Source: Acidaminococcus hominis (GTDB lineage: Bacteria > Bacillota > Negativicutes > Acidaminococcales > Acidaminococcaceae). Taken from it: a stretch of 64,000 nucleotides of DNA. Under the pieces are notes generated by a model. That model did no database searches. It saw nothing but the letters and a program-made list of their open reading frames with translations, and was not told where the DNA came from. This document shows, in pieces, positions 1-6,944 of the stretch; the stretch's first letter is position 1, and each line of letters begins with the position of its first letter. The stretch spans positions 322,028 through 386,027 of the forward strand of contig NZ_OLMM01000004.1 in assembly GCF_900291475.1 (NCBI RefSeq), given 5' to 3'. Made by a program: the position numbers and the translations under genes.

Positions 1-83
1 ACACTTTCTACTTCAGCAAAAGCGGGCAGGGCCATCCCCAGACACAGGGTCATAGCAGCCGCCAGGACAGCTTTTTTCAGCAT
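1..83 (-). CDS. N-terminal fragment of an exported protein (cut by window edge)
   Basis: Reading leftward from an ATG at 83, the frame stays open to the edge and encodes MLKKAVLAAAMTLCLGMALP followed by AFAEVES. This is a standard Sec signal peptide (Lys-rich start, hydrophobic core, A-F-A cleavage site). A GGAAGGAG ribosome site lies 9 nt upstream of this ATG; a second in-frame ATG at 89 is only 3 nt from it, so 83 is preferred. The mature protein is outside the window, so function cannot be assigned. It lies downstream of trmO on the same strand, separated by a terminator-like hairpin. Confidence 0.6.
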   Translation of the reverse strand, partial: MLKKAVLAAAMTLCLGMALPAFAEVES

Positions 84-177
84 TTGCATACGCTCCTTCC
101 AAATTTGGTTTCATTATGTAATCATACTACAAAAATCAGGATTGGTGCAAGAGAATTTATCGATACTGTAAAATGAA

Positions 178-207
178 AAGGACCCCCGGCACTTTCCGAA
201 GGTCCTT
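178..207 (-). terminator. Rho-independent terminator-like hairpin after trmO
   Basis: AAGGACC (178-184) pairs with GGTCCTT (201-207). On the minus strand the stem is followed by TTTTCATTTT, giving a plausible terminator for the trmO transcript. Confidence 0.5.
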
Positions 208-211
208 CTGC

Positions 212-261
212 TTATTCTTCCAATTTTTCAACCCAGAGGGTATTTCCGTCCACTCGGAACT
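212..261 (-). other. Out-of-frame C-terminal tail of TrmO
   Basis: Immediately past the trmO stop, another frame reads NVKFRVDGNTLWVEKLEE and ends with TAA at 212-214. This resembles the final strand segment of TrmO proteins (pattern DVxFxV...), which the in-frame product lacks. Restoring one base in the ACCGGTGGAAT stretch (about 266-277) would give ...LTGWNVKF... in one continuous frame. It therefore looks like the severed tail of the preceding gene rather than a separate peptide gene. Confidence 0.55.
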
Positions 262-888
262 TCACATTCCACCGGTCAGACCGTAGACCCGCTCCGGGTC
301 CTTTTGGTAATGGGGCCGGGGATCCTGGGCCAGGACGCCCCGGAGGGCTTCCTGCTGGGTCTGGGGCAGGGCTTCCAGAAGGCCCTGGGGATCTTCCACG
401 GTAAGCTGGGCATCCGCTGCCGGAGCAAAGCCGCTGCGAGCTTCCGGCCGGGCGTCAGCGTAGGGCACGTAGGGCTTGAGATCGTAGATGGGGGTGCCAT
501 CCAGCAAATCTGCCCCCGCCACCCAGATTTCCGGACCCTGGGGACCCTCCAGCCGGATTTCCCTAATTTCCACAAGAGAAAGCCCTAACGGGTTGGGCCG
601 AAAAGGCGACCGGGTGGCAAAGACCCCCAGCCGGGTATTGCCGCCCAGCCGGGGCGGCCGCACCGTAGGGGACCAGGTATGGTTCTTGGAAAAGCCCCAA
701 AGCAGCCATAGGTGGGAAAAGCCTTCCAGCCCCCGGAGGGCCTCCGGCCTGCGGAACCCCTCAGCCATAATAATCTTGCCGGCAAGCTGGGGTACCAGCC
801 CGCTTTGCCGGGGCAGGCCAAATTTTTCCTTCAGGTCCCCCTGGTACCAGGCCACCGGGTGCAGGGTCAATTCCCCTGTTTCGCTCAT
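262..888 (-). CDS. trmO: tRNA (adenine(37)-N6)-methyltransferase TrmO, C-terminus frameshifted
   Basis: TrmO (YaeB/TsaA family) uses SAM to N6-methylate t6A37 in threonine tRNAs. The 208-residue product shows the family signatures: GFSHLWLLWGF near residues 55-66, RSPFRPNPLGLSLVEI near 94-109 and DGTPIYDLKPYVPYAD near 130-145. The start is set by AAGGAGG six bases before the ATG. The protein ends abruptly at ...VYGLTGGM, while the expected last strand is encoded in another frame just downstream (212-275). A one-base deletion or sequencing error near 266-277 is likely. The catalytic beta-barrel core appears intact. The gene follows the SYLF-domain gene by 11 nt and probably shares its transcript. 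Confidence 0.85.
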   Translation of the reverse strand: MSETGELTLHPVAWYQGDLKEKFGLPRQSGLVPQLAGKIIMAEGFRRPEALRGLEGFSHLWLLWGFSKNHTWSPTVRPPRLGGNTRLGVFATRSPFRPNPLGLSLVEIREIRLEGPQGPEIWVAGADLLDGTPIYDLKPYVPYADARPEARSGFAPAADAQLTVEDPQGLLEALPQTQQEALRGVLAQDPRPHYQKDPERVYGLTGGM

Positions 889-899
889 AGGGCGCCTCC

Positions 900-1499
900 T
901 TAAAGATTATTGGGCTCGGTGAGCTTTTTATCCACGGTGAACCGGGTGCCGTTGATGCCCAGTTCGGCTGCCAGGCCTTTGGTGCTGACCCGGTACATCC
1001 ACATGCCGGGGGCTACCTGGAAAGCGCCTTCCAGGGAATCCCCGTGCACACCGTCCCGAGCTGCGGCCGCAGCCTGTCCGCCGAAGGTCCAGCCCTTCTT
1101 CACAAAGGAATCAAAGGCTTCCGGGGTATCAAAGACAAAGATGATGTTGGACTGGAGTACACCCACCCCCAAGCCCACCTTCATCTGGCTCATTTTCATA
1201 AAGACTTCCCGTTTGCTGTGCTGGTTGATGGCCCGGCCCCGGCCGTGACCACCGCCCAACAGGCCCAGATTGTAGCTGGTATCCACAAACACGGCGTATC
1301 CATAGGAATGCTGGATGGCTTCCCGGGATTTGGGCTGCTTTTCGTAGAGCTGGAGCAGAGCCTTATACGTTTTGGTTCTCAGCTCCGCCCGTTCACTGGC
1401 CAGGTCACTGGCACTGGGCGCCGCCAAAGCGGAGGCTGCCGGCAGGCAGACCAAAAGCGCCATGATGACACAAAGGAAAATCCTGCTGAGTTTTTTCAT
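900..1499 (-). CDS. Exported SYLF (Ysc84-type) lipid-binding domain protein
   Basis: A 199-residue protein with a signal peptide (MKKLSRIFLCVIMALLVCLP, cleavage near ALA-AP). The mature part fits the SYLF/Ysc84 domain: HSYGYAVFVDTSYNLGLLGG is followed by GHGRGRAI, then GLGVGVLQSNIIFVFDTPEA. Eukaryotic and some bacterial SYLF domains bind phosphoinositides or other lipids; the bacterial role is not settled. A Sec-exported form fits the periplasm or outer envelope of a diderm. GAGGACATC precedes the ATG. It lies between trmO and a larger exported beta-helix protein, 48 nt from the latter. Confidence 0.75.
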   Translation of the reverse strand: MKKLSRIFLCVIMALLVCLPAASALAAPSASDLASERAELRTKTYKALLQLYEKQPKSREAIQHSYGYAVFVDTSYNLGLLGGGHGRGRAINQHSKREVFMKMSQMKVGLGVGVLQSNIIFVFDTPEAFDSFVKKGWTFGGQAAAAARDGVHGDSLEGAFQVAPGMWMYRVSTKGLAAELGINGTRFTVDKKLTEPNNL

Positions 1500-1547
1500 G
1501 ATGTCCTCTTTTCTTCCGGACCCGGTCCGGAGGCCTGAATCTCAGGC

Positions 1548-2948
1548 TTATTTCACCGGCTTCAGATAGCCGCCGTTTTGCAGTTCGTAGGTCTTGCCGC
1601 CCAGGGCTGCATTGGCTGCATCGGCTGCGTCGTAATAAACGGTGAAGCCGTTGCCCTTAATGTTGGCCAGGGTGGTGTCCGCATCCTTGAGAGAAGTAAT
1701 GTAGCTGGTACCGGCCACCTGCCAGGAAGAAGAAGCGTCCAATTGGACGTCCACCCGTTTGGCCGTCTGGCTCCGGTTGATGGCGCCGGAATAGTGGCTG
1801 CCGTTTTGCAGATCCAATACCAGGGTGCTGGCATTATCCACAGAGATGTTGCCAAACAGAGCCTGCTGGTTGGCCATAAAGGTCAGGTCTGCTCCGTTGG
1901 ACCCTTCCGTCCCCCACTGGCCGGCGGAAACCTTGATCAGTTCCCCGCCCAGGTATTGGAGGGTGTTCAGTTCGGAATAGATCCGGGCCTGGGTATTGGT
2001 CACGTAGAACAGGGGGCCAGTTTTCAGGCTGCGCAGGGCAGAATTTTTCACGGACAGCCGGGTGGGATTGGCCCCATCAGCCCGGACCCCGTTCTGGTAC
2101 AGCAGAATGCCGTGGGTGCCGGAACCGGACACGTCCACGTATTCCAGCCGGGCAATATTGCCGCCTTCCACTACCGCAATCTGGCTGGCTGCGGCAGCGC
2201 CCTTGGCCTCAGCCAGGGTAATGTCCCCTTTGGAGTACACCAGGGGCGAGGCCTGGCCGCTGGTATTTACGGTGCTCTTGCTGACGTTCAGCACGGCCCC
2301 TGCCGGCTCGGTGGCAAGAGCAGCGGACCGGAGGCCCGTGGTGCCAATATTGATGTTGTCTGCAGTAATGCTGGCGCCTTTTACGGCATCCAGGCCCCGA
2401 GAATTTATCCCCGTGGTACGGATATTGGAATCATGAATCTTGATGACGCCTTTGGGCCCAGCCGCAAATACGGCGTTGGCGCCGTCCGCTTCCGTCCGGA
2501 TGGTGCAGCCGTCCAGGGCCAGGGTGGCATCTGCAGCCAGGACCCCGGCGTTTTGGCCGTTAAACTTGCTGCCCCGGACACTGGTGGTATTCCCGGTTTT
2601 GTTTAGGGCGCCGTGGGACAGGGTAACGTCTGCGCCGTTTTTCACCAGCACAATATTTTCATCGTTTTTCAAGGCAGCGTAACTGTCCGCCAGGGTGACT
2701 TTCTCCCCGGAAACCATTTTGGCTGCCGTAAATTCTACCAGGTCCAAAGGGGCGTCGGGCATGGGAACGGAAGCATTGCCGTAAACGGTGGTTTCGTCCT
2801 CAGCGGCCTCTGTGCTGCCAGTAGTCATTGTATCGGTCTGGGCAGCGGCCGTTTCTGCGGCTGCGGGAGTGGGTTCTGCGGCCCAGGCACAGGGGCTGGA
2901 AAGCAGGGCTGCCAGGATGGCCAAGCTCAATATTTTCGTCTTTTGCAT
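1548..2948 (-). CDS. Exported beta-helix (autotransporter-passenger-like) protein
   Basis: A 466-residue protein with a clear signal peptide (MQKTKILSLAILAALLSSPC, cleavage near WA-AEP) and a Thr/Ala/Glu-rich linker. About 380 residues of short strand-like repeats follow, with polar turns (LALDGCTIRTEADGANAVFA, KIHDSNIRTTGINSRGLDAV), typical of a right-handed beta-helix. The last 100 residues (SSSWQVAGTSYITSLKDADT then NIKGNGFTVYY) resemble the tail of autotransporter passengers. No C-terminal outer-membrane barrel follows, so it is either a stand-alone passenger-like protein or one secreted by a partner. Ligand unknown. A near-perfect palindrome lies upstream (2981-2998). Confidence 0.65.
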   Translation of the reverse strand: MQKTKILSLAILAALLSSPCAWAAEPTPAAAETAAAQTDTMTTGSTEAAEDETTVYGNASVPMPDAPLDLVEFTAAKMVSGEKVTLADSYAALKNDENIVLVKNGADVTLSHGALNKTGNTTSVRGSKFNGQNAGVLAADATLALDGCTIRTEADGANAVFAAGPKGVIKIHDSNIRTTGINSRGLDAVKGASITADNINIGTTGLRSAALATEPAGAVLNVSKSTVNTSGQASPLVYSKGDITLAEAKGAAAASQIAVVEGGNIARLEYVDVSGSGTHGILLYQNGVRADGANPTRLSVKNSALRSLKTGPLFYVTNTQARIYSELNTLQYLGGELIKVSAGQWGTEGSNGADLTFMANQQALFGNISVDNASTLVLDLQNGSHYSGAINRSQTAKRVDVQLDASSSWQVAGTSYITSLKDADTTLANIKGNGFTVYYDAADAANAALGGKTYELQNGGYLKPVK

Positions 2949-2980
2949 GAGTATCCCTTCTTTATCTTAGAATTGTACTA

Positions 2981-2998
2981 TTTTAGTATATACCAAAA
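2981..2998. promoter_or_regulatory. 18-bp near-palindrome upstream of the beta-helix gene
   Basis: TTTTAGTATATACCAAAA matches its own reverse complement at all but one base pair. It lies 33-50 bp upstream of the ATG of the beta-helix protein, just upstream of a TACAAT -10-like hexamer on the minus strand. A repressor or activator operator is likely; the regulator is unknown. Confidence 0.4.
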
Positions 2999-3013
2999 CG
3001 GTCCGGGACGCAA

Positions 3014-3050
3014 AAAACGGTTCCGCCCTTTGAGAAAGCAAAACCGTTTT
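3014..3050 (-). terminator. Terminator of the acyl-CoA ligase / bioY operon
   Basis: AAAACGGTT (3014-3022) pairs with AACCGTTTT (3042-3050), and a T-run follows on the minus strand. It sits about 30 nt past the ligase stop codon. Confidence 0.65.
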
Positions 3051-3080
3051 CGTAACGTCTTTTCAGTTATTTTGCATTTT

Positions 3081-4418
3081 TTAAAGGCTCTTACGGCTAT
3101 TTTGAACCAAAGCCTGAAGCTTTTGGCTGAGCTTCCTGCTGTCCACCTTGCCGGCTCCCGTTAGGGGCAGGGCGTCCAGTTCCAGCCAATAGCCGGGGAT
3201 TTCGCCAGGCAGCAGCAGGTCTTTCAGCTTTTTTCGCAGCTGCCCCAGGGTAATTCCCTGAAGAATAACGCAGGCTCCCAGGTCCTCTCCCCGGGCTGCC
3301 TCCTCTACGGGCAGCACCACTGCGTCGGCTACCCCGGCAACCGAAAGAATCGCCTGCTCCACATGGGTGCAGGATAGGGTCAGGCCGCCCTTGTTGATTA
3401 CCCGGCCGTCCCGGCCCAAAAAAGTCAGGTAGCCGTCCGCATCAAAATAGCCCCGGTCCTCCAAAGTAAAGGGGCAGGTCACCCCTTCCACATGGTAAGG
3501 GGTATCCACGTAGATTTTCCCGTCCAAAACGGAAACCTTCACCCCCGGACAGGGGCGCCCTACGCTCAGGGGGTGCTGCTGGAGTTCTTCGTAGGTGAGC
3601 CAGGTAATATAGTTCAGCTCGCTGGCTCCGTAGTACAGGTAAATCTGGCTGTGGGGAAAATGGGTCTTCAGCTGATCCGCTGTTTCCGGCGCCAAAAGCT
3701 GGGACCCGGCCATAATGGCCGTTACCGAGGGGTATTGCCCCTGGGCCGCCCGCAGCAGCAGCTTCAGCTTCACCGGCACCAGGTACAAGAGGGTCACCTG
3801 GAACTGGCCAATTTCCCGGAGCCAGGTGCGGCTGTAAAGGGTATCCGACAGCACCAGGGACGCTCCTGCATACAGCAGGGAAGCCCAGACGCTGAGGTTT
3901 CCCGTAAAGCTCATGCTGCCTTCCGTAAAGCCTACAGTATTCCCAGTTACCTGGAACTTTTTGTTCTGCTCAGTAAAAAAGCCGGCCCAGCTTGCGTAGC
4001 GCCGGAACATCAGCTTGGGCAGGCCGGTGGAGCCGGAACTCAGGACGCCCATGCACACCGGCTCAGGCTGGGGGTCCCCCTGGGGGGCAAATTGGACCTT
4101 TTCTCCCAAAAGATCCCCGTAGGGAATGTTTCTCCTGACCATAAATTCCCGGGCAGCAGCAGGCTTTAAATCTGGATGGGCCAAAACGGGTACGCAGCCC
4201 GCCTTTTCCGCTCCCAGAAAGCAAATCAGCTGCTCCAGGGCCGTTTTCCGCAGGATCAGCAGGGGCCGGTGTTCCGGTTGGAAAGCCGCCAGGGTTCTGG
4301 CATAGTCTTTCGCCCGCTCCAAAATCTCCTGATACGTATAACTGGCCTTTGCCGTAATCAGAAAGGGGCGCTCCGGCTGGACCGCCGCCCATTGTTCCAA
4401 AAGACCCAGATAATCCAT
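3081..4418 (-). CDS. Acyl-CoA ligase (class I adenylate-forming), bioY-linked
   Basis: AMP-forming CoA ligase, 445 residues from the ATG at 4418, which has AAGGAGG about 5 nt upstream; an in-frame start at 4478 would lie inside the thiolase gene. The P-loop-like motif SSGSTGLPK is near residues 127-135, the hinge motif LGRDGRVINKGG near 330-345, and the C-terminal catalytic lysine context TGAGKVDSRKL near 420. It is shorter than typical fatty-acyl ligases, close to o-succinylbenzoate-CoA ligase size. No menaquinone genes are nearby. It follows the thiolase by 10 nt in an operon with bioY, recalling Bacillus yhfT beside yhfS and yhfU. The acid substrate is unknown; a dicarboxylate or biotin-pathway acid is possible. 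Confidence 0.8.
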   Translation of the reverse strand: MDYLGLLEQWAAVQPERPFLITAKASYTYQEILERAKDYARTLAAFQPEHRPLLILRKTALEQLICFLGAEKAGCVPVLAHPDLKPAAAREFMVRRNIPYGDLLGEKVQFAPQGDPQPEPVCMGVLSSGSTGLPKLMFRRYASWAGFFTEQNKKFQVTGNTVGFTEGSMSFTGNLSVWASLLYAGASLVLSDTLYSRTWLREIGQFQVTLLYLVPVKLKLLLRAAQGQYPSVTAIMAGSQLLAPETADQLKTHFPHSQIYLYYGASELNYITWLTYEELQQHPLSVGRPCPGVKVSVLDGKIYVDTPYHVEGVTCPFTLEDRGYFDADGYLTFLGRDGRVINKGGLTLSCTHVEQAILSVAGVADAVVLPVEEAARGEDLGACVILQGITLGQLRKKLKDLLLPGEIPGYWLELDALPLTGAGKVDSRKLSQKLQALVQNSRKSL

Positions 4419-4428
4419 AGTTTCCTCC

Positions 4429-5625
4429 TTAGACCCTGCGCAGCAGCAGGCCGGATCCGGTGCCCCCGGCGCCGGCAATGGCGCACAGGCCCCAAATGCC
4501 CCCCGTTTCTTTCAGCCGGGCCAGGGCGTGGAGTACCAAAACAGCCCCGCTGGCCCCGTAGGGATGCCCATAGGCCAAGGCCCCGCCCAGGGGCAGGTAT
4601 CGGTCCAGGCAGCCGGGATATTTCCGGGCAAACAGGGCGCTGATTACCCCAAAGGCTTCATTATATTCAAAGGTATCAATGGCTTCAGGCCCAAGGCCGC
4701 TGCGCTGCAGCAGCTTGTCCCCCACAGCGAGGGCTCCCAAAGGGCTGAACCGGGGGTTCACGCCGGCTTCTGCGGCGTCCGCCACTTCCGCTAGCATTTC
4801 CGGGGCTTTGCCCTCCTGCTGCCACTGGCGGACTTTCCTTTCCGAGGCCAGCAGCACAAAGGCCGCCCCATCCTGGTGCAGGCAAGCGTTGGCTGCGGTC
4901 AGGGTGGGAGCAACGGTCCCGCACTGGGCCCGTTCTTCCGGGGTCAGCAGGGCTTCCGTTTCTTCCTGGGTAAACAGGGTGGGCATCCGGGCCGCCAGTT
5001 TGGCGGACATACGAGGACGGATGCTTTCGTCCCGGGTACTGCCAAAAAGGCTGGCAATATAGGGAGCCACCACCGACCCCGCGGCTGCCGCCTTTTGGTG
5101 GCTGCGCACCGGCCAACGGTCCAGCTCCTCCCTGGTAACCCCGTACACCTGGGCCGTCCGTTCTGCGCCCTCCAGCATCACCCGGGGACTATTGGAGTCC
5201 GGGGAAAATTGGGCCGTCTGGAAGCCGTCCGGGGTATATCGGGGATCTGACGGGGCGTAATGGCGCAGAGGCTGCAGGGAGGCCGATTCAAAGCCCCCGC
5301 AGAGCACTACGTCTGCCAGGCCGCTGCGCACCTTGGCAAAGCCCAAAGACAGGGCAGCCGCTCCGGAGGCGCACTGCATATCCAGGGTCAGGCAGGGAAC
5401 TTCCGGCTTTACGCCGGCCAGAAGTGCCGTCAGCCGGGTCAGGTTGCCCCCGGTACCCACCGCATTGCCTCCCAGGATTTCTTCTGCTTCCCGGCTCAGG
5501 GGATAACGCCGAAAAAGGGCCTGCAGCAAGGCAGCCCCTAATTTTTCCGGTGAAACCGTTTTAAATATGCCATTTTCTGCACCCAGGTGGCTGCGCAGGC
5601 CACCCAGGATATATACCCGCTCCAT
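4429..5625 (-). CDS. Thiolase-family acetyl-CoA acyltransferase
   Basis: A 398-residue thiolase. The nucleophilic cysteine is in MQCASGAAAL (about Cys85), followed by the FEYNEAFG motif, the catalytic histidine in GGALAYGHPYGASGA, and the C-terminal CAIAGAGGTGSG loop, so all catalytic parts are present. It could cleave or condense 3-ketoacyl-CoA. It starts 1 nt after the bioY stop and is followed 10 nt later by the CoA ligase. This arrangement matches the yhfS-yhfT-yhfU-type biotin-regulon clusters of other Firmicutes. Whether it acts in fatty acid salvage or in making a pimeloyl-like CoA ester is not decided by sequence. Confidence 0.85.
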   Translation of the reverse strand: MERVYILGGLRSHLGAENGIFKTVSPEKLGAALLQALFRRYPLSREAEEILGGNAVGTGGNLTRLTALLAGVKPEVPCLTLDMQCASGAAALSLGFAKVRSGLADVVLCGGFESASLQPLRHYAPSDPRYTPDGFQTAQFSPDSNSPRVMLEGAERTAQVYGVTREELDRWPVRSHQKAAAAGSVVAPYIASLFGSTRDESIRPRMSAKLAARMPTLFTQEETEALLTPEERAQCGTVAPTLTAANACLHQDGAAFVLLASERKVRQWQQEGKAPEMLAEVADAAEAGVNPRFSPLGALAVGDKLLQRSGLGPEAIDTFEYNEAFGVISALFARKYPGCLDRYLPLGGALAYGHPYGASGAVLVLHALARLKETGGIWGLCAIAGAGGTGSGLLLRRV

Positions 5626-5626
5626 G

Positions 5627-6211
5627 TTAAAACACGTACCGCTGGAGCCGGGAAGCCAGGAAGGCTGCCAGCACCACTTTCAGCACGTCTCCGATCAGGA
5701 AGGGGAAAACGGCCATAACCAGGGTCTTCCACAGACCCACCTTGGCTACCAGGTACATACTGATGCAGCCGCCGGCGTAGATGATGGGCATACCCACCAA
5801 AACCCCCAAAGCCACCAATTTGCCAAAGGACCATTTCCGGCCGCCCCGAATGGCGCTCATGGCCACTACGGCTGCCAAAAAGCCCAGGTTAAAGCCTCCG
5901 GTAGGTCCAAAAATCTTGGCCATGCCGCTGGTACCGCCTACAAAGACGGGGACCCCCACCATGCCCAGCAGCAAGTAGATGCCAAGAATTACTGCGGCCT
6001 GTTTAGGGGTTTTCAGGAACCCCACCAGATTCACCATAATGGTCAGGGCCGTCACCATGGCCGGGGTAAAAGGCAAGGGAAAAGAAATGTAGGCCGATAC
6101 GGCCAGCAGTGCCACGCAGACGGCGCTGGTGGTCAGGGCCCGGGTGGAACTGAGATGGCTGCCCTGGGTTCCCCGGGCAGAATGTAAAGTTTGATTGATT
6201 TCGCTGCTCAT
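5627..6211 (-). CDS. bioY: Biotin ECF transporter substrate-binding protein BioY
   Basis: A 194-residue integral membrane protein with about six hydrophobic segments and the BioY signature GVPVFVGGTSGMAKIFGPTG followed by GFNLGF. BioY is the biotin-binding S component that works alone or with a shared ECF energizing module; no ecfA/T genes are visible here. The start at 6211 is set by GGAGGAGGAGCAAC before the ATG. The preceding MaoC-like frame runs into this gene, and in another frame a TGA overlaps this ATG as ATGA. The next gene (thiolase) begins 1 nt after the stop. Confidence 0.9.
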   Translation of the reverse strand: MSSEINQTLHSARGTQGSHLSSTRALTTSAVCVALLAVSAYISFPLPFTPAMVTALTIMVNLVGFLKTPKQAAVILGIYLLLGMVGVPVFVGGTSGMAKIFGPTGGFNLGFLAAVVAMSAIRGGRKWSFGKLVALGVLVGMPIIYAGGCISMYLVAKVGLWKTLVMAVFPFLIGDVLKVVLAAFLASRLQRYVF

Positions 6212-6728
6212 GTTGCTCCTCCTCCAAATAAATCCCCTCCCCGGCATGCACCGGTTCCTGGAAAATAACTTCCATACGGCTGGGTTCTCCCAGCTTGCTA
6301 AATAGTTCCTGCCATAAGAGCAGGCCCTGGACCACAGGACGCTCCGTCAGGTGGATGGCGTTGTCGTCCCCGGTTGCCTGGGAAAAGGCGTACACCTCCT
6401 GGGGCGTAAACGCTTTCCAATATACACCTGGAGGCAAAGCCTCTCTTGAAGCTTCTTTAGGTAAACTATATTCATTATCATTGTTTACCTTCGTTGCCTG
6501 CCAAAACAGCAGTAACTCCAGCTGGCCCACCTGCTGGTGCTGCTCCCAGCCGGTAATCCGCAGCAGTTGGAACCGTTTCCGGTCCTTTACCACTTCTGCC
6601 GTAAACCGGGCAGTGGGTCCCGCCTTAGCCTGACGGCTATAGGCAATTTTTCCGATCAGGCTTCCCTGATACCGCTCTCCCTGAAAAGCCTGGAGCGCCT
6701 TGATGTATCCTGTCATATTTTCATTCAT
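6003..6728 (-). CDS. MaoC-like hotdog protein, C-terminus unclear and overlapping bioY
   Basis: First gene of the bioY operon. Residues about 100-165 carry a MaoC/enoyl-hydratase-like stretch (FSQATGDDNAIHLTERPVVQ, then GLLLWQELF) ending in FQEPVHAGEGIYL; the N-terminal 75 residues look like a degenerate first hotdog. After that the frame does not stop but runs 69 codons through bioY to 6003 with unrelated sequence. The natural end is probably near 6210, where another frame has TGA overlapping the bioY ATG, so a small indel near the G-runs at 6238-6246 or a natural truncation is likely. The last hotdog strands are missing. The start is 6728 or 6716; neither has a clear ribosome site, and 6728 sits almost at the predicted transcription start. 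Confidence 0.5.
   Translation of the reverse strand: MNENMTGYIKALQAFQGERYQGSLIGKIAYSRQAKAGPTARFTAEVVKDRKRFQLLRITGWEQHQQVGQLELLLFWQATKVNNDNEYSLPKEASREALPPGVYWKAFTPQEVYAFSQATGDDNAIHLTERPVVQGLLLWQELFSKLGEPSRMEVIFQEPVHAGEGIYLEEEQHEQRNQSNFTFCPGNPGQPSQFHPGPDHQRRLRGTAGRIGLHFFSLAFYPGHGDGPDHYGESGGVPENP
6459..6490. promoter_or_regulatory. BirA-like palindrome inside the MaoC-like gene
   Basis: AGGTAAAC (6459-6466), 16 nt, then GTTTACCT (6483-6490) form a perfect inverted repeat. In BirA format this is a pair of 9-mers 14 nt apart sharing the GTAAAC/GTTTAC core of the E. coli bio operator. It lies in an unusually AT-rich patch encoding the linker KVNNDNEYSLPKEA between the two hotdog halves. It may be a second, intragenic operator or a coincidence. 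Confidence 0.4.
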
Positions 6729-6737
6729 AGTGCAATT

Positions 6738-6790
6738 AGTGTACCGCTTTTTTCTTTCTTGTTCAATTCTTTTCTTAGAATGGTTAACGT
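6738..6790 (-). promoter_or_regulatory. Promoter of the bioY operon with BirA-like operator
   Basis: On the minus strand, TTGAAC (6761-6766), a 17-nt spacer and TACACT (6738-6743) form a sigma-A-type promoter. Overlapping the -35, the plus strand reads TTGTTCAAT (6759-6767), 14 nt, GGTTAACGT (6782-6790), close to the BirA consensus TTGTTAACC...GGTTAACAA. Biotin-dependent repression is the likely control. Confidence 0.5.
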
Positions 6791-6944
6791 ATTTTGTTAA
6801 ATTTAGGCTAGGATTTGCCACAAAAGGAATTTTTCTCTTACAATTTTACAGATTTCCTACAAATTTGGTTGCACTTCTGTTTCTATAAGCCTATAATTCA
6901 GGTTATACTTATTTTTATTTATTTTTCTTTGGGAGGGATTTTCC

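Noticed and set aside
1578..2606. 342-codon plus-strand open frame opposite the beta-helix gene
   Set aside because: The minus-strand frame has a signal peptide, promoter and repeats; the plus frame has none.
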